A stretch of 64,000 nucleotides of DNA from Lateolabrax maculatus (taxonomy: Eukaryota; Chordata; Actinopteri; Acropomatiformes; Lateolabracidae): contig CM062198.1 of assembly GCA_031216445.1 (NCBI GenBank), positions 4,340,001 through 4,404,000 of the forward strand, read 5' to 3'. Both the position numbers and the translations under genes were made by a program. The notes below the pieces were generated by a model. It searched no databases. It was not told the origin of the DNA and saw only the letters and a list, made by a program, of their open reading frames with translations. The first letter of the stretch is position 1; each line of letters begins with the position of its first letter. Positions 31,527-43,523 of the stretch are shown piece by piece.

Positions 31527-33169
31527 AACTATCTAATATGAATCTTAATTTCTCATTAAAATCATCAATTAAGCCAGAAGTGGATGGAGGAAAGGTATTT
31601 GCTAGATTTTAATGTGTTCAATGTGGGCAACTCTTAGCTGAGCTGCAGCATAAAAAGATATCTTAATTTTTCCGGGGCCTGCTTGTTGGGTAAATATGAA
31701 TGATGTAAATAGGGCGAACAGCTGTGTTTGAAGCTGAAGTGATTTATTGTCCTTTTATAATTACTCAAAGTGTAAAGATGCCAAATCAAAAAGTGGATGT
31801 TTTGTGTGTTGATATTTAGCAGAAACTATGGATAAACATACCTGAAAATGAGTGCAGAAAGCCTGCATCGAAGGCAGTGGCACAACAAAATTACTGATGG
31901 ACAAAAATGTAAACCCCCATCATATTCTGTTAATTTAAAGGAATTTTATTATTTATATTATATTTTTCAACCTGGGTTTTACTCCTTTCTAAATCCTTCC
32001 GTTGAAGAAGTTTTGGTTATGCGACACATATCTGGACAAGAAGCACAAGACTCTAAAGGTTTTCAAATAAGCACAGAGAGTAGCCCCCTGGATTAGCCAT
32101 TGTAGCTAACTGCATAGGGATCTACTTCCAGAGAAACTTGGTGACTTACCAGACTAGCTGCCAATTCATCTGTGCTTGCTTACACTTGTTTACAAAGTGT
32201 GAGGCTGTGTCTTGCCATCAATTTAGCCGTTAAAAATATTGGTGCAATATTATTGCCCTTTGAAGAATAATTCTGGTTTATCAAAACTAAATTTTATTTT
32301 TGTGGTTTTGGTCATCATTTGTATAAGTTATGGTAACTTTTACCAAGGTAAGGTAACATTATCAACGTTCAGCATCCCCAAAAATAGGTCGGACAGGCAA
32401 GAAACACATGCAGTAAGACAATCACACAGATTGTAAAAAAACCAGCAGTTCATTCAGATTATCTGAACTACTATTTGAAGGTAAAACTGAAAGTGAACAA
32501 ACCCAAAGTCTTTCTAATGATTCCTTATTGCATAGGAAGACTGTGTGCACACATGTATAGGAAGTATGGTAGGTTAAATTAAAGCAAAAAAGTTAGTCTG
32601 TAAACTGGGAGGGATCTTTCAGGGGATAATTTACTTAGTTTTACTCTAAAAAATATAACATTTGGTCCCAGTCTAAATAGAGTAAAATCTACTCTTGCCT
32701 TTTGACTTTTTTTTTCTCTATTCAGTGTTTATATTTAACTCTAAATGATGATGATAAGTTACACTATGTAGAATAAAATGAAAACAACTCAACAGGCATT
32801 TCATTCAATTTAGAGTTATATTTTACTCCATTTAAAATAGAATTTCACTTTCTATATAACCACATTTTAGTCCATATTAAATCTTGTACCAACAACATGT
32901 TCAACTAGGTCTACCTACTGTTCTACTAACTAGGTCTAGGTAACCTCACCTTAATAAATTTTACAAGATCGTCACTGAGTCAAACTGAGAGTTTTCCTGG
33001 TATTTTACAGCCATGTGGTGATGGTGGTAGAAGGTGGACAAGAACCAAAATGGATGACATGTCACTGTCCCATCCTGAAGGTAAAAATTCATAAACAAAT
33101 ATTCACTACAAGAGTCAATCCATTTCATTCAAAAACAATTCTTCCTTCCATAAATATGATCCATTACTT
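31527..33169. other. non-coding, nothing recognised
   Basis: AT-rich. The frames present are short and without motif. Nothing supported. Confidence 0.4.
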
Positions 33170-33740
33170 TCAGCATACCATTTTCCACGTCTGTTGTGCA
33201 TTGAGCATTTTGAAGCAGGTCTTGAAGGTCGGCTGTCTGTGTGAGGCCACGGCTTTGTTAGAGGACTTTCTGCTTGTAGATAGTAGGCCACTTCTCCAGG
33301 AACTTTGTAGGAGCAGCATCACCAAACATCAGACCAAAATCCTAATCAATCTTCTAGAATCAGTCAAAACAGAACAGTAATCATTATGGTGTAGCACTAT
33401 GGTCATGGCAGATTGTACAGTCCTACCCAGGCTATTGGAGAACAGAAAGAAAATCGTCATGACAGTGGCAAGGCAGTAGAATCTTCACATACCAGTCCTG
33501 ATTTGTCCAGGAATCTTGGAAACGCTGTGAATATTTCAGAGGACTTCACTGTGTCATGAAGCATGTTTTGGCGATAGGTAATGGTCTGCTTCATCTTTTC
33601 CCTGACAGTTGCTTAATCAGCTGGATGCTTCATAACCGCAATGGCCTCGCAGCACAGGCTTTCATTAGTTAAACAGTTTTCCATTCTAAAGGGGCCTCTT
33701 TCAGCTTTTGGACCATCTTTAATAGTAGTGGAACTTACTG
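33170..33740 (-). pseudogene. SAMD3-like gene fragment, decayed, intron-containing
   Basis: In minus-strand order, exon A (about 33740-33493) reads STTIKDGPKAERGPFRMEN, ..CCEAIAVMKHPAD, stop, ATVREKMKQTITYRQNMLH and IFTAFPRFLDKSGL. A GTATGTG...TTCTAG segment (33492-33354, 139 bp) fits an intron. Exon B (33353-33170) then reads KID-stop-DFGLMFGDAAPTKFLEKWP, TIYKQKVL, stop, LTQTADLQDLLQNAQCTTD. The R-x-x-x-x-Y-R-Q-x-L-x-H...F-P-R-F-L-D...D-F-x-x-M-F-G-D pattern is what I know from the large SAMD3-like protein family of fish. Three in-frame stops make it a pseudogene. No SAM domain is seen. The family name is from memory and could be wrong; the coding pattern itself is strong. Confidence 0.55.
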
Positions 33741-33930
33741 TGTTTTATATAAGATATTGTATCATAAGATATAAGAAACAGGGTTTGGAGACTCTGCAAG
33801 GATGGCCATGCAGGCACTTACATCTCCACAAGAAAAATATGATTAAATTGATTCAGAAAAATAATTAATTAATGAGACTAAAAACAGTAAAAGACACAAA
33901 AACCTTTTCTTATGTATCATTATTAGATAT

Positions 33931-33934
33931 TATT

Positions 33935-33967
<33 letters not shown>

Positions 33968-33970
33968 TTA
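33931..33970. repeat. (ATT)n microsatellite
   Basis: Imperfect then perfect ATT units. The minus-strand poly-asparagine frame comes from it. Confidence 0.9.
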
Positions 33971-33974
33971 CTAC

Positions 33975-34362
33975 AACAAAAACATATAGGTTGGTAAGGC
34001 CAACAGAAAATCAGAGCAGGCAGGTGACTGAACAGGCCACAGGTAAAAACAGAAGTGCAAAACATGCTGCAAACCAAAACACAACAAACTGACAAAGGAA
34101 CTAGACCGGTACATATGGGTGGCTGATTGGGACATGAGTTGCAGGTGAGGAGTGGCTGGAGCAGGCAGGGCTGCTGAGAGTGGGAACAGGTGTGTAGATG
34201 GGTGGGGCAGTCAGGTGATGGGGAAAGGAGGGAAAGTCTGAGGGCATCTGGTGGAGAACATGAAGATTACATGTCCAGAGAAGGGAAAAGGGAAAAAGAA
34301 TAATGCTGAGTGCTTGGGCAAGAGCGTGGCTAAAAGAAAGGACAAAGGACCAAATCGTGACA
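33975..34362 (-). mobile_element. possible solo LTR (Gypsy-type)
   Basis: The plus-strand right edge ...caaatcgtgaca is, on the minus strand, TGTCACGATTTG, a start like the solo LTR at 59474-59806. The body has the GC-poor then caggtg-rich composition of fish Gypsy LTRs. The other end and target duplication were not found, so this is tentative. Confidence 0.35.
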
Positions 34363-36098
34363 GATGTCATCTCCATAACACAAGTTTCTATAATTTAATG
34401 TAATCTCTCATTTCAGCATTTCTTTCATCAGTCAAAAAGTCTAACATGTTCCTGCAGTTTACTTTCAATATTTCAAGATAAATGATGACCTACAACAGGC
34501 TCGTTTATGACAATGAATTTGAACCTTTGTGATTATAACAACGATGAATTTGTTAGCATCTAATTAAATTTGCAACATGGCAGTGTGCATATGATACGTT
34601 ATATGACTGCTTCTGCTTTGTCCATGATATTTATCAATCTTTCTTCTAATGGCATCTTTCCAACTTCCAGCCATAATCTTTGCAGTCTTAAAATATCCAT
34701 GCTGTTCGGCCCTCCCTATCAATTCTCATACCTCGCCACACGAGTGGCTTCTGTCCGTCAATGTGGTGACATTTAACCCACAATGGACTTGGGCTTGTGG
34801 GAAGTGGTGTTTGTTAAAGGTAAAAAGCTGACATTAAACCTGCATTAATAGAAAAAATTTATATGACGAATTGACATTGATAATTTATATCATATATAAT
34901 ATATCATTCATATATTTTATTATTGATTTCTGGTGTGTTTTCTTGTCCAAGTCACTTGCAGCAAGAGGAAAAAATAAAAACTGAAAAAAACAGATGCTGA
35001 AACCATTGCTGCAGATCGTGAACCAGCCATCTGAACAGCCAAAGTGGTTAACATGGGCGCCAAATGACCAGTGCTTCGCTGCGCATCTGCCTCCTGTGCG
35101 TCTGCGGCATGACTCCTTTTTAAGAGTTTGCATTCCTTATCTATACAAATGGAATCACTCTATGTTGCGCAAGAGCTGGATTTTTTTTCAATTTGCATTA
35201 TTCCTTGGCGTTATTATATATTGAATTACACATACTTACTTCGGGACAAGACCTGGATATTCTGGTTTCACTTTGGGTCTTTGGGTCTAGCTTGTGTTGC
35301 TACAGCATATTCGCATGTTACTCCATTGACTTGCTAACAGCACTTACCGTACCTTACTGTACCTTTCTTATCCTTTTCTGTGTTGGGAGGTTATTCTTTG
35401 TTTCATCCTGATTTGATTTTTTTGGGGGGGGGCTAATCGCATTAGCTCAATTTCATGCAGTGACTGAAAGCAGTCAAAATACAGTTCAGGTGGAGCAGAT
35501 AGCTGGCAGTTAACAACTGCACCCAGACCTTTCACTGAACAGCTACTATCTGACATTCCACCTTAGCATCTCAAGCAGGCTAGGGCTCCCATGGGTGCTG
35601 TCGCCTATCTCCCCCATTCTAAGTGGGTCAGTGGGTCCAGTAAAGTGGCGTTACTGCAGCAAATGTATGAAGATAATGAGCGGCAATTACCAGAGCTGTC
35701 TTATCAGCACTCAGCTAATAGACCTGCACTGTAACCCACACTGACAGAGTAGGCCCTGTGGTGCTGCAGTGTTTACCTATACTAGTCTTCCTTCATCCTT
35801 TTTCTTTTAGTAGCACAGTAGTATGTGAATGGTTGTGTATGTCGTCACTGCTGCACAGTACATTGCAGCATGACACGTGGTGCAGCCTGTCACAGCAGAA
35901 GAGTTAAACTGAGGTCACAGTGAAGACGGCTGAGTGCACTGTCAATATGTTTTGAATATAAGATGGGGAAATAGTTTTATACACATCTTTGGCAATATTT
36001 CCTAGAAAGATTCATGTCTTGGATGTTTGAACCACACCTGTCTGGCATTGCTCCTCTGCTCTGGGCTGCATGTTTGTTCTTGCTCTGTAGATCTGCTG
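34363..36098. other. non-coding, nothing recognised
   Basis: No supported gene. Positions 34990-35120 look like part of an interspersed repeat, but there is no second copy here. Confidence 0.4.

Positions 36099-36132
<34 letters not shown>
36099..36132. repeat. (GT)n microsatellite
   Basis: About seventeen uninterrupted units. Confidence 0.95.
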
Positions 36133-36134
<2 letters not shown>

Positions 36135-38344
36135 CTGTTTCATTCATGATGATCATCAGCATCAGATGTCTGCTTAATTTGGCTGCCAGAGAGCAATCAG
36201 AGGAGCCAGACATGACATGAATAATAATACTGCTCAGAGTTAGACTCAAGTGATCTTTCGAATGCTTGCACGTCTACATATAATACTCAAAAAATGTTTT
36301 TGAGCTATTATGGCCCAATTCATGGTTTACATGTATATAAACTGTTTTTTTTTTCTTTTTGGTTTTGTTTTTTGTAATAAGTAGTCATGAAGACAATTGA
36401 AATGAGAGAGAAAAAAGACAGATATAAAAAGAGACCCCACCCTAGAAAAATCTACAGCACAGGACTGCTGCAGTAAGACAAAACACAAACACACACACAC
36501 ATATAGAGGAGGCACAGAACAGTGAGAGTGGGAGAGGGTCCCCACCCCTGTCTGTCTCCATTGCAGCAGTGCTGCAGTCAGACAAAGGGGAGGAAAGGTT
36601 TCATAACAAGGTGGCAGTCGGTGTTACAGCACCCCCTAGAGGTCCAACATTAAACACCAGAATAGTGCTTCAGAACACCACTAACAACAGTTGAAAGGGG
36701 TATTATGTCGGTATTTGAATATTTAATCAGATTATTATGATGAAAAGCAAAAATTGAATTAGTAGATTATATTTATAATTATATTGGACATTGGACAAGA
36801 AAGACAACACATGCAGCTGCGATATGAATACATAGGTTTAGAGCAGGACTGCACGAGAATAAGTGCAAATTTCTCTGTCACTTTTTTGTTCTGTTAATTA
36901 ATTTCCTCTTATTTTTTTTTAGTTGGACAGCAACATCTTTGGGATAATGTTCACAGGTCACTGACTGAAGGTGAGAACGTGTCACCTATTGTACATGCGT
37001 GTGCACTAATATGTATGTGGGCCGTTCAACCACAAAAGCAACACTCTAACACAAGAAATATAGCCACACATTATGTGTCATATGGTCCTGTCCTGATTTA
37101 CAGTTTGACATGGATCCCGACCTTGGCCCAGGCTTTGATGAGCCCTGTTTTAAATCTTCCACTACCTAACAGCTCTCTGGGTTTTTGTTGTAAGGGTTTA
37201 CAAAACCATTCGAAGGATAGGCATGAAAGTGCATTCCTGACTTTGGAAATGGTAGCTAGTGAGGGGACCTTGAATTTTGCCCAACTTTTGAAAGATACTT
37301 ATCTTTATGTTTACATTTTGATATGACTTCAGTTTGGGTACAAAGAGGGCCTGAATCGGATTCACACTGACATCAACAACATTACTCACTTCACAGACGG
37401 GTCTTGAGAAAATTTCAGTTAGCAATTTCCAAGTAGACAGAGTAAAGCATACACAGGTAACACCCCAAAACAAAAACAAAAACATGGGGAAAAAGTCTAT
37501 TATAAGCACATGTGCAACACTATGAACAGAATGTTGATATTGAACAATTCTGTAAAAACCCCAGAATACGTTCAACGATATTGTCTTACATCCAATGCCA
37601 ATGTCAAAACTCTCATTTTCTACAATATCTGTGGGGAATGCAGTATAGTTATGGTTAGGGAAAAATCATGTTTATGTTAAATAATTAAGGTTAACATATG
37701 GTTATGGTTTGGCATCTAAATACTTGGTTAAGGTAAAGATAGAGAATCATTTCTTAATCCTTAAGTTCTAGGGTTACTGGGTTACAAATGACACAGTAAT
37801 AATCCTGCATAAATTGTAAATTATCAAGTTTATAACTGTACCTCTAATACCTCCCTCTGTACAGGTCATCTGAACTTGATCACATATTGTACCTGACAAA
37901 GCTGCAGATTTTGCATCCTCTCGTGGCTTATTTGGTCAGGTAACAGGCCCATTTTGACCTGGACCAGGAAGACTACACAATAAGTACATACAGTACATTC
38001 ATACAATATACATACAGTATCCAGTAAGACAGAAACATACTCCATACAGGTAAGTACTGGCCTAATACTGCCATATTTCCTTGAGTAAGCAAAGCCCATT
38101 ACTGTATTTTTAGATTAAATGTTCAATTCCAATACAGAAAGCAGTGCAGTGTAAGTAAGGGTGTGAAGGCTGAATAGGTAGATGAGTGTAAAAAGAATCT
38201 GGCTTCAGTTGTCTCAGGTTAACATCCTGACTCATACCTGCAGTCTGTGTTGATATTTGTATTAGTTGAAGACCCACACCATAATATTTATTGTAGATGT
38301 TCTCTTTTGTTTCTGTGCATTCTGATTATACAGCATTAACAATG
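36133..38344. other. non-coding, nothing recognised
   Basis: AT-rich with a poly-T stretch near 36342. Frames here are not protein-like. Nothing supported. Confidence 0.4.
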
Positions 38345-38600
38345 CAAGTCTTCCCAAAACACTTCGTTTTACTTCCTAGCTTTTTCTCGGGCCCTCATCT
38401 GCATTACGTGGTCATCCTCAGCTGATGCTGTTGCTCAGTTGTTATTTCCTTAGCTGTTAAGCACCTGTTAGCATGTGACTGAATTTCCATACATAGTTCA
38501 CATGATGAAAACTAAGTGTACAACTTGACATCTGAGCTATCTCCATCCACTGAGGAAGACATGTGGTTGAAAACCCTAGAAAAAAGCTAGTAAGTGGGCC
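38345..38600. repeat. imperfect inverted-repeat element of about 250 bp
   Basis: The left arm (about 38360-38422, ttacttcctagctttttctcggg ... acgtggtcatcctcag) and right arm (about 38549-38600, ctgaggaagacatgtggtt ... ctagaaaaaagctagtaa) are imperfect reverse complements with the blocks in mirrored order. This could be a small foldback or MITE-like element, or two inverted copies of the end of one retroelement. Confidence 0.5.
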
Positions 38601-38756
38601 TTGAGTTCAGTTTTTTTAATCTATAAAAATATTATTATAAATATTAATATTATCAATTTCAATTTAATGAGCTTTACTGGCATGAAAAGACAGTGCTTAT
38701 ATTGCCAAAGCAAACAAATATCAACCATAACCTTGTTACCTAACTAATAATCCCAA

Positions 38757-39312
38757 TGTCATGGTTTGGCTGTGCCTTGCCTTTATTCCCAGTATGTCTA
38801 CTGTTTTCCCCTTCCTTGTGTTTCTTGTTCGGAATCGGAATCGGGTTTATTGTCAAGTAGGTTATCACATACAAGGAATTTGCTTAGGTGTATTGATGCG
38901 TAACAAGTACAGACAATTACAGACAAGTAGTGCAGTTGTTGGTCCCTTGTTTGCTCTCTCTCTCCCCCTGTCTGTCTGGGCGTGAGGCTGTTGTTCCTGT
39001 CCGTGGCCAATCAACCTGCACACCTGAAATCCATCCACTCATCAAGCTTCTGTAGTATATATACCCCGGCTCTTCACTATAGTCTTTGCCAGATTTTTCA
39101 GTTCGCCAATGTGGTACTAATGCTATGGCCACATCACTAAGTTGTTATATAACCTTTCGTGTCTGAGTGAATTCTGTTAACCTTGTGTTTACCTGTGCCT
39201 TGTGACCTGCCAGCTTACGCTCGCTGCCTATTACGTCCAGTATTAATAAACTGTTGTTCATTTGCAGCTCTGTGTTGGAGTCCTGCTTTTGGGTCTTTTC
39301 TAACACCTCACA
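38757..39312 (+). mobile_element. probable solo LTR, split by a LINE 3' end
   Basis: It starts TGTCATGG, has a TATA-like tagtatatatacc at about 39053-39065 and AATAAA at 39245, and ends near cctcaca at 39312. That order (TATA box, then poly-A signal about 190 bp later) fits an LTR promoter and terminator. The 3' border is uncertain and no clear target duplication was found. The insert at about 38830-38900 interrupts it. Confidence 0.5.
38830..38900 (-). mobile_element. LINE 3' end (GATTC-tail type), inverted
   Basis: Plus strand 'tcggaatcggaatcgggtt', tattgtcaagtagg, 'catacaaggaatttg'. The reverse complement reads caaattccttgtatg...cttgacaataaacccgattcc, a LINE 3' end with a short GATTCC tail that is very common in fish. 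It is different from the TTGAC-tailed L2. Confidence 0.45.
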
Positions 39313-39639
39313 ACACACAATTACAACAAGTCTATAACCATGTATACACACAGTCACACACCCTAATAGATAAGGCATTGTGACTTAAATAATGTATGAC
39401 AATCAGTCAACAAAAACTAAAGAAGTACCGTCAATTTGAACATAGAAAAGAACAAAAGGTATTTCATGTGGCGTTTCACTGGGTGTCCCTCAAGTTGTGG
39501 CAACAGCTCAGATAGTTAGCTGCCAGTATGCAGCAGTTTTGTTTTTCACCTAAGTGAGTTTGCCTCTTACTGATGTGTTTCAAATTCTGGATATTTGTGT
39601 AGAATTTTGGGGAAGAATAAAGCTCTAATTTCTGCATAT
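39313..39639. other. non-coding spacer
   Basis: Nothing recognised. Confidence 0.4.
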
Positions 39640-40521
39640 ATGTCACAGTGCATCAAAAAATGTATCTCTGTCTCTACTGTTTTCTGTGTGCACAGTGAAC
39701 ACAGCCTGTCCTCCCTGGACAGCCAGATCTATCTGTGACAACCAGTGTCTAAGGCCAGGCAGTGTCCACTGAATCTGAACATGGTCAATGTCTTTGTCGA
39801 TGCCTCATCAGTCATGGTGGACAAATTCTATGTACTGTTGGTTTAAGACCAAATAACAGTTTTTTTGTGGTGTCTTTCCAATAAGTGATGTATTTTTCTT
39901 TTGTGTTGTTGGGCCAGACTGTCTGTGGGCCGTCCTGAGGCTCTGTAGGGTTGGTGGAGGTGAGGGGCCTGAGTCTCAGGACCAGCTTGCTCATGGGACT
40001 ATTCTGGTTCATCTCTTGATATTTAAAGGCTTTGTGTTGGAATGTTTGAATGTTTTCAAGTGATTGTAAAATTTGATGGCACTTTTTTAAATTTTAAATT
40101 GGACTAATTCTGCCCGGCAGGCATTATTTGTAGTTTTTTGTGAAGGTGTAATATACTTTTACAGAAATCCACATGTAGTGTTTTGATTGGATGTTTGTCC
40201 CAATTTGTAAAATGTCGGTGTTTGCTGAGTGGTCCCCAAACCTCACTACCATACAGAGCAACGAGTTCTATGACTGATTGAAAGAGTTTTAACCAGATTT
40301 TAATTGGAATATTTTAATTTTAATTGCAGAGAATGCTCTCCTTGCCTTGTCTCCCAGGTCATTCACAGCCATGATGAAGGTCCCTGTGGAGTTGATATTT
40401 AGCTCTAAATATGTGTAATTTTTGTGTGTTCTAGTTCAACTGTGTCTAAATACAATTTATAATTGTGATCCTGATATCAAACCTTTTCTGAAATATCATT
40501 GTCTGTGTTCTTTTGGACCTC
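39640..40521 (-). pseudogene. LINE X ORF2 C-terminal domain
   Basis: Minus-strand pieces: RSKRTQTMIFQKRFD; FRAKYQLHRDLHHG-like frames; VNDLGDKARRAFSAIK; then SVIELVALYGSEVWGPLSK, TNWDKHPIKTLHVDFCKSIL and, lower down, NQNSPMSKLVLRLRPL and ..PTDSLAQQHKRKIHHLLERH. A-L-Y-G-x-E-(V/I)-W-G is widespread downstream of the RT in LINE proteins. Frameshifts and stops are frequent. Confidence 0.7.
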
Positions 40522-40701
40522 ACCTTGTGACGGTTCTCAATGATTAGGGGTGCCAACCAGGTTTCTCTCCTGGCACTGAAGATTTGTTTGCAGTCTTTAA
40601 CTATTACAACACCTGTCATACTAGGATGCACATACCAAAATGTACACCCTACACATTGAATGACCCTTTCAAAAAACTACACCAACACAAAGTCTTATCA
40701 G

Positions 40702-42909
40702 TCCTGTCTTATCAGACCATTATTTAATAACTTTTGAATTTATATTACTGGACTACAGGCCATTAGGCAAACATTCCTTCAGTAGATGCCTGTCTGATAG
40801 TGCTATAGCTAAATTTAAAGAAGTGATTCCATCGGCCTTTAATTCAATGCCATGTCTCAATATAACAGAGGACTCCTATGCTAACTTTAGTCCCTCCCAA
40901 ATTGATCATCTGGTTGATAGTGCTGCAGGCTCGCTGCGAACGACTCTCGATTCTATTGCCCCTATCAAAAAGAAGATAATAAAACAAAAGAGGTTATCTC
41001 CATGGTATAACTCCTTAACCCACAAATTAAAAGAAACATTGCGAAAATTAGAAAAGGAATGGCATTCCACCAAACTGGAGGAATCTCATTTAGTTTGGCA
41101 AGATAGTCTTAGAATATACAGGAAGGCCCTCCGTAATGCCAGAGGTGCCTATTACTCCTCACTAATAGAGGAACATAAGAACAACCCCAGGTTTCTTTTC
41201 AGCACTGTAGCCAGGCTGACACAGAGTCAGAGCTCTGTTGAGCCATGTATTCCCAGAGCTCTCAGTAGTAATAACTTCATGAGCTTCTTTGATGAGAAAA
41301 TTCTAACTATTAGAGAAAAAATTCATCATCTTGTGCCTTCAGCCAGTTCAGATATATCTTCAAGTACAGGAACCTCAGGAACCTCAGAAGCAGCTGTAGA
41401 ACCAGATTTATATTTAGACTGTTTTTCTCCAATTGACCTTCACCAACTAACTTCAATGATTTTTTTGTCTAAACCAACAACCTGCCTCTTAGACCCCATC
41501 CCAACTAGGCTGCTTAAAGAAGTTTTACTAGATGTGATCAATCTGTCTTTATTAACAAGCTATGTACCACAGTCCTCCAAAGTAGCTGTAATTAAACCTC
41601 TTCTTAAAAAGCCCACGCTTGATCCAGGGGTTTTAGCCAGTTATAGACCTATATCTAACCTTCCCTTTCTCTCCAAAATCCTTGAGAAAGCAGTTGTTAA
41701 TCATTTATGTGACTTTCTAAACAGCAATAGTTTATTTCAGCATTTTCATAGCACAGAGACAGCACTGGTGAAAGTGATGACCTTTTGATTGCGTCAGACA
41801 AAGGATTGGTCTCTGTACTTGTTCTGTTAGATCTTAGTGCCGCTTTCAATACCATTGACCATTGTATCCTATTACAGAGACTGGAGCATTTGATTGGCTT
41901 TAGAGGACCCGCACTAAGCTGGTTTCAATCATATTAATCAGATAAATTTCAGCTTGTCCATGTAAATGATGAATCCTCCGTGCACACGGAAGTTAGTCAT
42001 GGAGTTCCACAAGGTTCGGTGCTTGGACCACTTTTATTTACCTTACACTCCATAAACTTTCACTGCTATGCAGATGATACTCAATTATACTTATCGATAA
42101 AGCCAGATGAAACCGGTAAGTTAACCAAGCTTCAGGCATGTATTAAGGACATAAAAGACTGCATGACCTGTAATCTTCTGCTGTTAAACTCAGACAAAAC
42201 TGAAGTTCTTGTTCTGGGTCCTAAACACCTGCAAGATGCACTATCTATAGATATAGTTACTCTAGATGGCATTGCCCTGGCCTCTAGCACCGCTGTAAGG
42301 GATCTAGGAGTAACTTTTGATCAGGACATGTCCTTTAATACCCATATAAAACAGACTTCAAGGACTGCCTTCTTCCACTTACGTAACATTATAAAAATCA
42401 GGCATATCCTGTCTCAAAAAGATGAAGAAAAACTAGTTCATGCATTTGTTACTTCTAGGTTGGATTATTGTAATTCCTTATTATCGGGCTGCCCCGATAA
42501 GTCTCTAAAGACTCTCCAGCTAATCCAGAATGCGGCTGCACGTGTACTGACAGGAACTAGCAAAAGGGAACATATTTCTCCAATATTAGCTTCTCTGCAC
42601 TGGCTCCCTGTGAAATCTAGAATAGAATTTAAAATTGTCCTCCTCACTTACAAAGCTCTTATTGGTCAGGAACCATCATATCTTAAAGAGCTGATAGTAC
42701 CGTATTACCACACAAGAGCACTACGCTCACAGAATGCAGGGTTACTTGTGGTACCTAAAGTCTCTAAAAGTAGAATGGGAGCCGGAGCCTTTAGTTATCA
42801 AGCTCCTCTTCTGTGGAATCAGCTCCCAATTTGGGTTCGGGAGGCAGACACCCTCTCTTCGTTTAAGAGTATGCTAAAAACGTTCCTTTTTGATAAAGCT
42901 TATAATTAG
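40702..42909 (+). pseudogene. L2 ORF2 (endonuclease end, RT, C-terminus), inactive
   Basis: Frame 1 covers up to 41788: PSQIDHLVDSAAGS, KLEKEWHSTKLEES, HLVPSASSDISSS, then RT start KVAVIKPLLKKP...LASYRPISNLPFLSKI. A deletion in the FQSGFR region shifts the frame at about 41755-41790. RT motif A reads LSAAFNTIDH, so the catalytic Asp is Asn (codon 41848-41850). Motif B (VSHGVPQGSVLGPLL) and motif C (CYADDTQLYLS, YADD 42067-42078) are kept, although about ten codons before motif C are missing compared with copy D. The C-terminus is intact to FLFDKAYN. Confidence 0.85.
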
Positions 42910-43523
42910 GGCTGGCTCAGGTGAGTCCTGAACCATCCCTTAGTTATGCTGTTATAGGTTTAGACTGCTGGGGAATTTCCTATGATGCACTGAGCTTCTC
43001 TCTCCTCCTCCCCCTCTTTACCTGTACGCATTCCTATCCCACTAATACAGCTCCACTTCTTCCTGGTAGTTCCTGTGCTTTCTGTGCTTTTTTGCCTTCT
43101 CACTTTCTGCAGGTATTTCCGCCCCTGGAGCTGTAGATTCTGGATCTGTGATTGCCGGCCGTCTACTGCCCCCATGTTCCTGCTCCACACTCACTGCTGC
43201 AGTTGTTATTATTATTAGTCTGATTTGTTGTCTCTCCTCCTGTTCTGTCTCCCCTCTCCCCCTCTCTCCTCCCCTTTCAACCCAACTCGATCGATGCAGA
43301 TGGCCGCCCACCCAGAGCCTGGTTCTGCTCGAGGTTTCTACCTGTTAAAAGGGAGTTTTTCCTCGCCACTGTAGCCAAGTGCTTGCTCATGGTGGGAACT
43401 GTTGGGTCTCTGTAAATATTATTTTAAAGAGTATGGTCTAGATCTACTCTATGTGAAAAGCGTCTTGAGATAACTTTTGTTATGATTTGGCGCTATACAA
43501 ATAAAATTGACTTGACTTGACTT
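40702..43523 (+). mobile_element. L2-type LINE copy C, 5'-truncated
   Basis: It starts in the endonuclease at the S-D-H motif (SDHYLITFEF), runs through RT and the C-terminal domain to the stop at 42909, and then has the longest 3' UTR of the window and a TTGAC tail to about 43523. A target duplication is not clear (atca-containing words at both borders). It lies in an LTR that lies in LINE X. Confidence 0.85.

Noticed and set aside
33015..33084. Exon-like plus-strand block (tttacag ... gaag/gtaaaa)
   Set aside because: The 69-base peptide has no clear family and the pseudogene just downstream is on the other strand; chance splice words are common in AT-rich DNA.
34101..34376. 91-codon minus-strand frame
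   Set aside because: Covers the possible LTR; serine/proline-rich from base composition.
43042..43348. Frames on both strands after L2 copy C
   Set aside because: They lie in the L2 3' UTR, which is non-coding in every copy.
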